64,000 nucleotides of DNA from Hedera helix (lineage: Eukaryota > Streptophyta > Magnoliopsida > Apiales > Araliaceae), in NCBI GenBank assembly GCA_947179155.2, contig OX359278.1:17455996-17519995 (forward strand), given 5' to 3'. The notes under the pieces were generated by a model. That model was not told the DNA's origin. It saw only the letters and a list, made by a program, of their open reading frames with translations, and did not search any database. Of the stretch, positions 12,060-23,126 are shown in pieces. Made by a program: the position numbers and the translations under genes. The first letter of the stretch is position 1. The number at the start of each line of letters is the position of its first letter.

Positions 12060-13258
12060 CACTCCGATCCGGTGATTCCAAATTTCAGATTATCGACCAA
12101 ACTTTGCCAGATCAGATAAGATCTAGGGCTTCTAATGGATATTGATATATAATAAACTAATGAATTTGTAATGGAGAAATGAAGATACAAAAAGAAATGC
12201 GGAAATTAATGTAAAAGGCCTGATACGGACAGAGTTTTCCAGTCGACAAAATGGCTCTAGTATTCAACGGTATGGAGAGAGGTGTGTAAGACTAGGGAAA
12301 AAGCCGTCAAAGCTCTTTATAACAAGTTTTAATAAGTAAAAAATGTTTAGTAATTAATTTTTTAAAATTATTTATAATCATTTTTATAAAAATAATTAAA
12401 AATATTAATGTAGCTATTCGAATTATTTTTCAAATTGAATAATCAAATTTGATGAAATATATTACTAATATGTTTCTATTTATTTTAATAATTTCACCAA
12501 TTATCCTTTTTTACTTATCAAAATATTTCTTTTTAATAATCTAAACTTGAAATAATTGATAATATTTACCAACTATTTTTTATTTTTTTACTAATTGAAA
12601 TGTGTAGATATTCAAATTTTGCACGTATTCTTGATCTTTGTACAGGAAGGCAACACGTAAATTCACAACAAATTGGGGATGTCAAGAGGTAACTCATAAA
12701 AACAAAGGAAAATTACTTAAAGGAACACATACACCTTGAGGTACTAAAATGCAAAAAGGAGAATCTAATGTATCACTTGTGTTTTCAATGAGATGGTTTT
12801 AACCCCTTTTCTCTCTCATAAAAGATCCAAATAGGCTTAAATTTACTACCATTGTGAATAGACCTGGCAAAATTGGTCCGAGCTCGCGAACTGGCTCGAC
12901 CCGTCCGTCAAAAAATGAGCTTTGTACTTTATTTTTTTAGCCCATAAAAACTTGAGCCATTTTGGCTCAGCACAATTTTGGCTCCGCCCGACTAGTCCAA
13001 TTTTTATTTGTTTTGCTAAAACAAAAAATATATATTTTAACTCACTTCTTTTATCACTTATTGTGCATTCCTTGAATAGTTGTTCACGGTCTTGCTCAAA
13101 CCTGCTTCTTAGTATCTTTCAATGTATATGCATGTATTTTAACTTTCTAACTATCATTAAGACATTAATGCTCATAGGTAAATTCTTTTACTTATAACAT
13201 AACTGGTTTGTACTATGGGATCTGCTCATTGCGGTTAAGCAAGTTTTGTGAGAACCTA
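12060..13258. other. Intergenic region upstream of AP2M
   Basis: Contains the presumed AP2M leader and promoter to about 12330, then AT-rich sequence. Around 12860-12995 GAGCTCGCGAACTGGCTCG-type words mark a degenerate interspersed repeat. A conceptual frame at 12922-13197 has no recognisable domain and is not called. Confidence 0.5.
12316..12323 (-). promoter_or_regulatory. Possible AP2M TATA box
   Basis: On the minus strand TTATAAAG lies about 257 bp upstream of the AP2M ATG, implying a leader of roughly 220 nt if it is used. Position and sequence are plausible, but no other evidence supports it. Confidence 0.3.
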
Positions 13259-13780
13259 CTCTGATACCAATTGTTGGTTCTCAGAGGTACATAAATAAGA
13301 TCTAGAATGGGGGTTGAATAGATCATTTTACATTTAATGTATTACTTTTGCATTTTTAAACATCTTTACCAAATAAATAGAAAAAGATATGCGCAGCGGA
13401 ATTAAAGTATTTAGTAAAATTCCTTTTTGATCATTTGCAATAACATACACAGTTCTGTTCATAAATTTGCTAATGGAAAGTTACATACACAGTAAACTCA
13501 TCATGCATGACATAAACATATAATACAAAGAAGGGGTAAAGAAACATTGAGAACACAGTATTTTTAAGAGGTTCGGATCCTGAACTACTCATATTCATCT
13601 CTTCCACTCCACTGAGTAGGGATATTCCACTAAGGATAAATTGGACACTATGTCCTCCCACTAAAGGTCTGACTCAAAAAATCAGGCGGGTCGCTAAGTC
13701 TCGTCTTATCTACTATTAAGACACTAAGTTATCTTCTCTCAACATGGGCTAATTCACTAAGAATCAGACGGTTAAAGACA
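13259..13780 (-). mobile_element. Copia-type LTR end with PBS, fragment
   Basis: Read on the minus strand, an LTR ending ...GAGAACCAACA at 13272 is followed one base later by TTGGTATCAGAG, the initiator-Met primer-binding site (13259-13270). LTR body features include CAACCCCCATTCTAGATC. Its end resembles the LTR end at about 28715-28777, so the two belong to related families. The internal region is lost after about 70 bp, and the far LTR boundary could not be set. Confidence 0.55.
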
Positions 13781-14357
13781 GAATTATACTAGCATCAATA
13801 ATTCGATATAGATCACATAATATATAAATCTTCCAATTATGACATAAAATTAAAAATTAAAACAATAGGAATGTTAGAAGTAAATGTTATTGGTTAATTA
13901 TATACCACTATTTATAAGCAACTCATTAATAAGATACTTATTAAAGTTGGTACTTTTCTCTGTTCGTAGGCATTACATGCATCCGTCAATTCCCTCTTTG
14001 TAAGCAACTTCACTACATTCGTTTAGATTTTTCTTTTTCTTTTCTTTTTTTCTTCCGTTTATTTTTTGTTTAGATAAAATCATAAGCCACATAGTATCCT
14101 CTTTATAATAAGTTTTTTTAATTCTTTTTATCTCCTCCAAAATAGATTAAATGTTTAATAAGTCATTGTACTTTATGTCAACTTACAAGTGGGTTAACTA
14201 ATTTTTTTTTTTTTTTTCTTACAATCTACTCACTAAACTCCATTTTCTTCACAAATCGTTAGTAATTCTGTTAAGTCAGCTGACTTTTAACATAAATAAA
14301 CAACACAACAGCTAATGTGTTAAGAAAGTCCGTATGTGGCAAGGAGAATCCTAAGTG

Positions 14358-14605
14358 GCGTTCAATTGCTACAAAAAACAAAATATTTTTAACATAACTT
14401 TTAGCATATTTTAAAATTGCCTTTTAATTGCTAAAAAAACAAAATATTTTAAACATAATTTTTAAGTTTCCTTTTAATTGCAAAAAAAATTAATATTTGT
14501 AACATAATTTTTAAATCGCCTTTTAATTGCTTAAAAAAACATTTTTAACATAATTTTTATGTTGTCTTTTAATTACTAAAAAAAAGTATTCTTAAAATAA
14601 ATTTT
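14358..14605. repeat. AT-rich tandem array, about five copies of 46-60 bp
   Basis: Successive copies of CCTTTTAATTGC followed by A-runs and AACATAATTTTTAA begin near 14361, 14420, 14470, 14519 and 14566. Otherwise 13800-15750 holds no gene, only AT-rich sequence. Confidence 0.6.
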
Positions 14606-15751
14606 AAGGAAAAAATAAAAGAAAAACCGCAGTACAATCGATCTTTTCGGATGTAAATCATTCTCAATTCATTTCAATCTAAATCCTAAAAATCTATTTT
14701 CATTATCTTCAATCTCCATCTCTAGGAACACATAATCAGTATTCCAAATTACAACCACACTAAAACTAGATTCAAATCATCCATTATGGTCAAACCAGAT
14801 TCAATATAGAATATATCTTTATCTAGGTTCCTTCTTCATCAAAACAGAACATCAAATAATTTGGTGATTGTGAAAATACTCTCTTTGTAGATCGAAACAA
14901 TTCGTAGTGCTTGCAAACCCCAAAACATAGTAGCTATAAAGATTAAAAAAAATAATAACAAATGAAGTATGGAGGGATAGGGACGCCATTAATGGCCATA
15001 AAGCTCTAAAGCTTAACCATACAGTTCCAGATATGGAAGATAAGGTCTACTATATGGTAATGACTTTTAAAACTTATGAAATAAAAAAATTATCATTTAT
15101 GTTTTTTATAACGTGATATTTGAATTTATTATGTTTGGTTTCCCATTATCACTTTGAAATCCATTATTTTTCTTCAACTATTTTTTTTTAATAAGATCAT
15201 CATGCATAGATTATCCTATTTATAATTAGTTTTTTTTGCCCCTATCTTTTGCAAAATCACAATCCTTATTATACATCATATAAAATCTCTTTATTTTCTT
15301 ATATACAACAAGTATCCATGAAACCTCGCTCTTACTTCAAATTAATCTTTCAATCAGTCCTAACAATTATACACTAACAAATTTAGAACTATGGGTGTTC
15401 ATTTCGGTAGGAATGCAGCTCGACATAAATTAAAGATATAGAGAGAAAATTAAAAAAGAAAAATTTAAAGAAAACCTTGAATATCAAATTTCGAGAAACG
15501 CTAATAATCGAGAAGTGCAAAGTGGATATACAAGATTAGTTTGATAGTTAATATTTTGATATTAATTACTCAAGATTGAGTTATGCAATATTATGTGTAA
15601 AATTATGTAATATGTGTATGCTTGAAATTGAATTAAACCTTATTCATGTTTATGATTTTGTATTTGTATAAACTAAATAGATGAAAATATAGAATAAATA
15701 TGAATGCACAACATCCAAATATTACATTCATCTTAATTATTAAAAGTGAGG

Positions 15752-16400
15752 TGTAAGGCCTTGAATTTTATAAAATACAAAATTTAATTATTTTTTATAT
15801 ATATTTTCTGAAACAGTAAGAGGTTAAATTGACAAAAGTTAAAGTTAAAAATGTTATGTGCAAATTTTATTATGTCGGACAATATTCGAATTGTCTGGAA
15901 ATATTCATTCTGTTGGGGAATATTTGATCCGTACGACGTTGAAATAACCAATCATCGATGCACCCCACGGCGAAATATTATCGGATATAGAAAACGACAA
16001 CATTAACCTTTTTAAATAAAAATGGTCAACAGTGCTGTCATTTTCTTAACGGTTAAAATACCCGGTGATAAAATAATAGTAGTTACGGTATTTTATGATG
16101 TTTTACTGTAACACACGGTATTACATAATAGCACAGGATATTACCAGTATTCATCAATGATTATAGTACACATTATTTTGTATTATTAATTCAATAATTG
16201 TCATTACACTATATTTTACATCATTGAGTCAATAATTGTTATTGCACTGTATTTTAAATTATTGAAATAATAATTGTTACAGTAATTTATGTACTGTATT
16301 AAATTAATAATTATCACATAAATGTATTCTTACATTATTTTTGAATTACTGTTATTGTAACATTACCTTAATTATTGTATTGATAGTAGGTATTTTGATT

Positions 16401-16489
<89 letters not shown>

Positions 16490-18202
16490 TGGGGAACATG
16501 TGGGGTACGGTGGGGGCCAATGGAAGAAAAATGTGTAGGAAAGGAAAAGGAAGAAGAATGCGTAAAAAGTAAAGAAAAAAAAGTAAAAAAAAAGAGAAAA
16601 AGACGGAAAGGAAATAAGAAAAATGAGATTGGACAGGTGAAGGAAGAAAAATGAGTAGGTTAGGCAAAGATGTTTGTCTTAATAGGCGAAAATCAGCCTA
16701 TAAAAAGTGAATCTCAGCTGATGAATTCCACACACATTTCTCTTCTTCTACTATAATATTGTGAGTTTTTTTTTTTAGTGTAGTAAAGTTACTCTGAGTG
16801 TTGGTAAAGTCAAAAAGAGTGCAAGAATTTCTCAAGTGAGCATTTTCTTTAAGGGTAATAATTGCACACTATATCCACAAATCTTCTTCTATAAGACTCT
16901 TTCTTTAGAAGATTTATTTTGAAAAACTTCATTTGAAAGATTTTATTTTGAAATATTATTTCAAAAATTATTTTGAAGATTATTATAAATTATTTTGTAC
17001 ACTGCACAAATTTATATTTTATAAACACTTTTGATAATTTCACAGTATACGAATTATTGTACATCATAAAATTTATATGTGATAGTTACTAATTAAATTT
17101 TAAATATATATAGGTTAATCCACTACATTTAAAGCAGCCTATTTTCACGTATTAATGTAAAAGATACCATCTTTTTCATTTTATATCATTCAAACCTATT
17201 ACGGTAAGTGATATTATTTTCTTTCATAATCTTAAACTTACTATGATAAGTATTTTTTGGTAAATTTTTTGAAATGATTATAATTTTCTTAATAGTATGA
17301 GTTTCATTTAATATCATTTCAATTGAACCTTCCTATTTACTTGAACATTTCTATTGAACTTTAATCGTTCTTTTGAATTATGGATCTTGAATATCATTCT
17401 TGAATTTGAGTCCACGTCATGTTGACAATTTTGACATTATTTGAATCTGCGCAAAGTAAAATTTATAAACTTTTGATATCTATTGTTTATCCTATTATTC
17501 TCTTTCTTCTGTTGATCATTTATATCACTACTATTTGTTTTAATCATCATAATCAGGTTGTTATGAATATCTATGGCCTGGGGCACAGATGATAGGATAA
17601 AGGCGATATAATTATTGTGTGTCTTTTAGGACACGTGTTGAATGTTCTATTTGGCTTAAAGCAAAGAAGAACTGTTGTTTGGCATGATCATGGCTAGTGG
17701 TGTTTCAAATGATAAAAGTTGATTATGTTTTTATAAAAAAGATAAGCGAGTGGACATCATAGTCTATATGATTTTTCCTAATGGTTATTATTACTCTGCA
17801 GTTGTTGATTTAAAATTTGTTCAAGAATTTAACTGTAGTTGTTGATTCAAGATTTGTTGCTTATTATATTCTATCAAGAACTCAACAGTTGAAGACTAAT
17901 GATAATTTATTCATCGTTATATTAGTCATGTTATTCTTTACTGGGCTATTTGAGCTCGTCATTTTCTTTTTGTTCCATTGATCTTCAACAGGAGATGAGA
18001 GAGTAGCTGAGTCTAGCCTGGGGATAGAGTGAAAGTCCGAGTAATATTATTCATATGTTGTAAAATAATGTGTCAATAATAACGAAGACTTAGTTGTGTA
18101 TTATTTGAATACTGTATTGTGGTACGTTGTATTGTAATAGTTGTTGTGCTTTTTTGAGGACTCAAATTTGGGTTGTGTGGGCCCGGATTTGGGTTCATCA
18201 CA
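15752..18202 (+). repeat. 5' LTR of the Ty3/gypsy element
   Basis: 2451 bp, from TGTAAGGCCTTG to TTCATCACA. It holds an 80-bp (TA)n tract at 16407-16486 and a TATA-like CCTATAAAAAG near 16696. It aligns along its length with 29323-31000 plus 33840-34572. Confidence 0.9.
16407..16486. repeat. (TA)n microsatellite in 5' LTR
   Basis: About 40 uninterrupted AT units. The homologous site in the 3' LTR (30004-30067) has about 32. Confidence 0.95.
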
Positions 18203-18204
18203 GT

Positions 18205-18216
18205 TGGTATCAGAGC
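18205..18216 (+). promoter_or_regulatory. Gypsy primer-binding site
   Basis: TGGTATCAGAGC, complementary to the 3' end of initiator tRNA-Met, two bases after the LTR. Confidence 0.9.
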
Positions 18217-18419
18217 TTAGAGATATGGTCTTTAATGGAGATATGGTCTTTAATGGAGATATGGGGTTAGGACTAGGAGGGGAGATACGAATAAAATCAA
18301 TTACTATTGTGTCCTACCTAAATTAGATTTTGTTGTCTAATGAGTCGATTTGAATGTAGGGACATGAAGTGATGAGTCAGTTTATATAATTAACATTTAT
18401 TTTGTGACCACAGTTAAGT

Positions 18420-19530
18420 ATGACATCTGAAAATTATGAAGTTAACTGTGGAATGCCCGAAGCAAATGTAGCTAAAAATTAGGAGGCCACAAACAATCCT
18501 CCGTCAACTCAGGAAATAATGTTCCTAATAACATGATGAACAATTGATTCTTTGAAAATTTCATGTAGTTCATGTAAAATCAAGAGAGGGGAGCCCTATC
18601 AGTGGAAATGCTGGTAATTCGAGAATTGTCACTGTTAAGTAGTTTAAAGAGTTAGGACCACTTGAATTTTTTGAAAAGCCGGATCCACTCAAGGCAGAAG
18701 CATAGTTAAAACAGCTGACAAAAATATTTGATGTCTTACAATGTGCTGATGATTAAAAGGTTCCATTTGCCACCTTCATGTTACGAGATGAGGCGAACCA
18801 TTGGTGGGAAGCAGTAAAACGTATCCATCATTCAGTACTCGAGATGTCTTGGACAGAATTTCAAGAGTTGTTTAACGAGAAATACTTTTCAGAAAGTATT
18901 TGCCACATGAAGGAGGTGGAGTTTATTAAATTGGAGCAGGGGGACATGACTGTCTCACAGTATGAGGTCAAGTTTGTCGAGTTATCCCAATTTGCGACCC
19001 ATCTGGTAGACGACGAAACACGAATTAGTCGTATGTTCTTGAGAGGTATGAGACTCAAAATTCGTCAACTCCTCAGCTCTCATAAATTTTATTTATATTC
19101 AAATGTTGTGGATAGAGCTCAAAAGGTGGAGTAAGAAAATGAAACATTATAGTCAATAGTCAATGACCAGCAAAGAGAGAGAAATAACGACAACAATCAC
19201 CGAAACAACGATAATCAGGGGGAGGCAATTATCAAGCTAGAAATGATAACCACTTCGGTGGTAATCCAGGACCAAATAATAAAAGAGGAGAATCAAGTGG
19301 GAATAGTTTTAAAAGAAAGAGATTCAATGATTATGGAAGGGCACTGGCATCAGCTCCGACACCAATTTCAAGGGAAGGAGATCGACCCTAGTAAGATGTT
19401 ACAAGTGTGGTTAGGAATGTCACATCAGGCTGACCTGTACTCAACAGTCCAAGTTGTGCTACAGTTGTGGGAAAGAATGTCATATTGCTTGATTTTGTCC
19501 TGTTACAAAATCAAGTACAACTGCAATAAT
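18420..19530 (+). pseudogene. gag: Gypsy gag remnant
   Basis: A start-like ATG lies at 18420 (MTSENYEV...), but stops and a frame change follow. The best-preserved part is the open frame 18778-19134, a retrotransposon gag domain (MLRDEANHWWEAVKR, then WTEFQELFNEKYF, then EFIKLEQGDMTVSQYEVKF). Around 19395-19500 two cysteine-rich stretches (CYKCG... and CYSCGKECHIA) look like CCHC zinc knuckles in a degraded frame. Not functional. Confidence 0.8.
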
Positions 19531-19804
19531 GACTCCAAGAGCTAGCGTGGATAAGGAAAAATCTGTAGTTCAAGGGAGAGCTTTTGTTGTGACATCCCAA
19601 ATGGCACGAAACCCGAATGAGGTGATAACCGGTAAGTTATTCATAAATTTTTGTCAAGTCTATGCCTTGTTAGATACTGGCTCTACCTATTATTTTATCT
19701 CACCTACCTGTACTCAACGTTTAAATTTGACTTCTGAAAAATTATACTTTAACTTATCAGTTAAAACCCCCATTAGGAGAAATAACCATTACATCTGTAT
19801 ATAA
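19529..19804 (+). pseudogene. pol: Gypsy aspartic protease fragment
   Basis: Open stretch with ITGKLFINFCQVYALLDTGS, carrying the retroviral-type DTGS active site in the usual gypsy context. Sequence homologous to the protease C-terminus continues in other frames to about 19930. Confidence 0.75.
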
Positions 19805-19970
19805 ATCTTGCCTAGTCAAAATAAACAACCTCACATTAGCCATTGACCTTATTCCTTTGAAAATGCCTGAATTTAATGTGATTTTAGGAATCGATTGACT
19901 GACTATCTAACATGCTAAAATTGATTGTTTTCATAAGATTATTAGTTTTCATATTCCTAATCAACCTGTC

Positions 19971-20777
19971 ATGCAAATTCAAGTAACTAAATCATTGAAA
20001 TCTATAACTATTATTTCTAGCCATAAAGTCGTTCGTTTATTGAAAAACGGGTGCCAAACCTTTTTAGCTCATGTTACTGATTTGAATAAAAACACGTCAA
20101 ACTTGAATGATATTCTTATTGTTAATGAGTTTTTTGATGTTTTTCCAGAGGAACTTCCTGGCTTACCCTCAAACCGTAAAATTGAATTTTGTATTAATCT
20201 TGAACCCAATACTAAACCTATTTCCAAAGCCCCATACCGAATGGCTCTCAATGAGCATTAAGAGTTAAAAGTCCAACTACAAGAATTGTTGGATACTAGT
20301 TTCATTCATCCGAGTGCATCACCTAGGGGTACTCTTTTTCTATTTGTGAAGAAGAAAGATGGAAGTATGAGATTATGCATTGACTACCGAGAATTGAATC
20401 ATGTCACCATAAAAAATAGGTACCCGTTACCTCGAATTGATGACATGTTTGATCAATTGCAGGGTGTTCAATATTTCTTAAAGATTGATCTCCGTTCTGG
20501 ATATCATCTGTTAAAAGTTAAAGCTGAGGACATTCTAAAGACTGCTTTTAGAACTCGTTATGGGCATTATAAGTTTTCTGTCATGCCTTTCGGACCAACA
20601 AATGCTCATATAGCTTTCGTGGACATGATGAACCGAATATTCCAGAAATATTTCAATCATTTTGTGATTGTCTTTATTGATGATATCCTCATACACTCCA
20701 AGAGTCATAAGGATCATGAGCAATACCTGAGTTTGATACTCCAAAGCTTTGTGAGAATAAGTTGTATGTCAAGTTGA
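19971..20777 (+). pseudogene. pol: Gypsy reverse transcriptase
   Basis: One frame with a single stop (20259-20261). The approach region is FFDVFPEELPGLPSNRKIEF. RT proper follows with KKKDGSMRLCIDYRELNHVT, YPLPRIDDMFDQLQG, FLKIDLRSGYH, FSVMPFGPTNA and the catalytic FIDDIL at about 20673-20690. The motif order and wording are typical of chromovirus-like plant Ty3/gypsy elements. The frame is lost after 20777. Confidence 0.9.
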
Positions 20778-21630
20778 AGAAATGTGAGTTCTGGCTTGAG
20801 GGAGTCACGTTCCTTTGTCATGTGATTCCAAGTCAAGGAATATCGATTGATCCTGCAAAGATTGAAGAAATATTAAATTGGGAGTAACCTCGGCCAGTAA
20901 CTAAAATTCGAAGTTTTTTGGGCCTAGCTGGTTATTATTAGAGATTCGTAGAAGGATTTTTTGGAATCACCACTCCATTAACTTAGCTGACTCGAAAAAG
21001 CACAAAATTTGCATGGAGCTAGAAATGCGAGAAGAGCTTTCAAGAACTCAAGATGATACTTGTTTTAGCTCTTGTTCTGACCATACCATCAGGATCGAAA
21101 GAATTTTTCATCTACAGCGATGCTTCAGGCAAATGTCTAGGTTGTGTTCTTATGCAACATGGAAATGTTATAGCCTATGCCTCTTGATAACTCAAAATTT
21201 ATAAGAAAAATTATATTACTCATGATCTAGAGTTGGCAATAGTCATTTTTGCGTTAAAGATCTGGAGACACTACCTGTACGGAGAGAAAGTGGATATCTA
21301 TACGGATCATAAAAATCTCAAGTATTTCTTCACTAAGAAGGAACTCAACATGCAATAACGACGTGAGCTTGAGTTGTTGAAGGATTATGATCACACCATC
21401 AAGTATCACTCGGGAAAGGTGAACGTTGTAGCTGACGCTTTGAGCAGAAGATCTTATGCGAATATAAGTGCACTGCTGACAACACAAATGCGCATTTTGT
21501 ACGATTTAAAAAATATGGAGATAGAGATAAAGACACCAATAACCCACTTAAAGATTGTGCACATGCGAGTAGAACCAGCTTTAATCAATAAAATTAAAGC
21601 TGCTCAAGTTACTGATCCAAAAATAATGAC
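20778..21630 (+). pseudogene. pol: Gypsy RT end and RNase H remnant
   Basis: In mixed frames the sequence gives KKCEFWLEGVTFLCH, RSFLGLAGYY, a KEFFIYSDASGKCLG block (RNase H active-site Asp), VDIYTDHKNLKYFF and YDHTIKYHSGKVNVVADALS at 21389-21448, the normal end of RNase H. Several stops interrupt it. The integrase zinc-finger and core that should follow are missing. Confidence 0.85.
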
Positions 21631-21706
21631 GAATGCAACAGAAGAAGTTCTAAGCTTTGGCAGTAGGCTCTCCAACTTCAAATGCAACAGAAGAAGTTCT
21701 AAGCTT
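21631..21706. repeat. Short duplication at the nested-insertion breakpoint
   Basis: AATGCAACAGAAGAAGTTCT (continuing AAGCTT) occurs at 21633 and again at 21681, about 48 bp apart. Gypsy-like sequence fades at this point. Confidence 0.6.
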
Positions 21707-21739
21707 GAAATGGTTGAAGATTTATTTGCTTAATTCTAT

Positions 21740-23126
21740 GAAGAAGTCAGCGCTATAAAATGCTAAACATAAAGTCTCTTGATAAGCATGCATACTCACA
21801 AATCATTCTGGATGAAGATAATTCAAGCAGATCAACAGGAAGGAAACAATGCCACAGCCTCAAGAAGAAAGCTCAACGATATAAAGAAGAATATCTCAAG
21901 GAAGCCAATCTTTGATAGATTGAGTGAAATCTGAATACTGATACATGAAGAAGATTTGAATCTTGGGATTCTCTAGAAGAGAAAGAAGCTGATCATAAAA
22001 GGAGGCATCTATTAGTCTTTATCTCACCTATTGATTTAGTGAATCTTGTTTGAATGATTGTCACTAATATCATGGTTAGATAAAAGATCACTCAACTCAG
22101 AAGAAAGTTCATCTCACAAAGAAGGATCGTAGAGTATGTCAGGCGATCGCAGAATAAGGCTTGGAAAAATGAAGTGTCCTCTCCAAAGAACGTAGAGTTG
22201 TCTCCTCGTCATAAAGCTCAAGATCGTAGAGTCAACACAGTCAGTTACTCTACGACTCTCTACAACCAGTCTACGAAACCAGCAAAATCAAAGAGCAACC
22301 TCTACATGATAACCAGAGTCATGACAACGATCCTTACAAAGTCCTTTCAGAAGGCTGTCATTGAGCTATCAACCAGGCTTAACAAAGATCTCTGAATTCA
22401 TCTAAAGTCTCCAGTCTTAACAGAGATCGTAGAACAGTTCAAATCATAACTCTACGATTGCACTTCAGAAGGAAAGCAGAAGGTAAATCGGTTCTTCATT
22501 GGAATACCTTTCTCATTCCAGTCACAAAGTCCCAAAACAATGTGATTGATGAACCAAATGCACTTATCTCTCCGATAATAATCTCCAAATCCTGTGACTA
22601 ATAACCAAGCAAGCCTTATCATCCCAAATCGTAGAGTCACCATGTTCATCTTCCTGATCGTAGAACATTGAGTCTATGTTTGCATCTCATAACAATATCT
22701 TTCCCATAAACTTCTTCAGAGCCTTTTTTTTCCAGCATTCAATTCTCACCAGTCTTCAAGGCCATCTATTGAAAGGATGATGGTTGAGTGTCTTGCAGCC
22801 AACTCTACGAACTGGTCAAGCTTACTATACAGAGAAAGTGAACCACACGCTCTTCAAACTCAAGTGGGTTAGAATAATTGATGTGCTCCATTTATGGAAA
22901 ATAAAAAGGTTAAACCTACGTTCTTCAAATAAGTATCTGGCACGTGTACTCTGCAAAAATAAGAGGGAACTAGCATAAGTCTTGTTTTTAAACTGACAAT
23001 GGTCATTTCCCGTCAGTTGTCAATACTCATTCTCCCAAAACTCATCAAAACCCTAGAAATCGAAAATTCTTCTGAAACCGATATTGGTATCTTTCTCTGT
23101 GCTATTCTCCAAATCAGTTTAATCAC
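21740..23126 (+). other. Non-coding leader region of the SIRE-like remnant
   Basis: No recognisable protein. It contains at least six exact copies of the 9-mer TCGTAGAGT or its complement (22127, 22224, 22247, 22449, 22629 and 22802). The last 120 bp before the ORF (AAAACCCTAGAAATCGAAAA) look like a 5' untranslated leader. Confidence 0.5.

Noticed and set aside
16341..16667. Frames with long YIYI repeats on both strands (also at 29999-30238, 55944-56504 and 57851-58036)
   Set aside because: They are translations of TA microsatellites.
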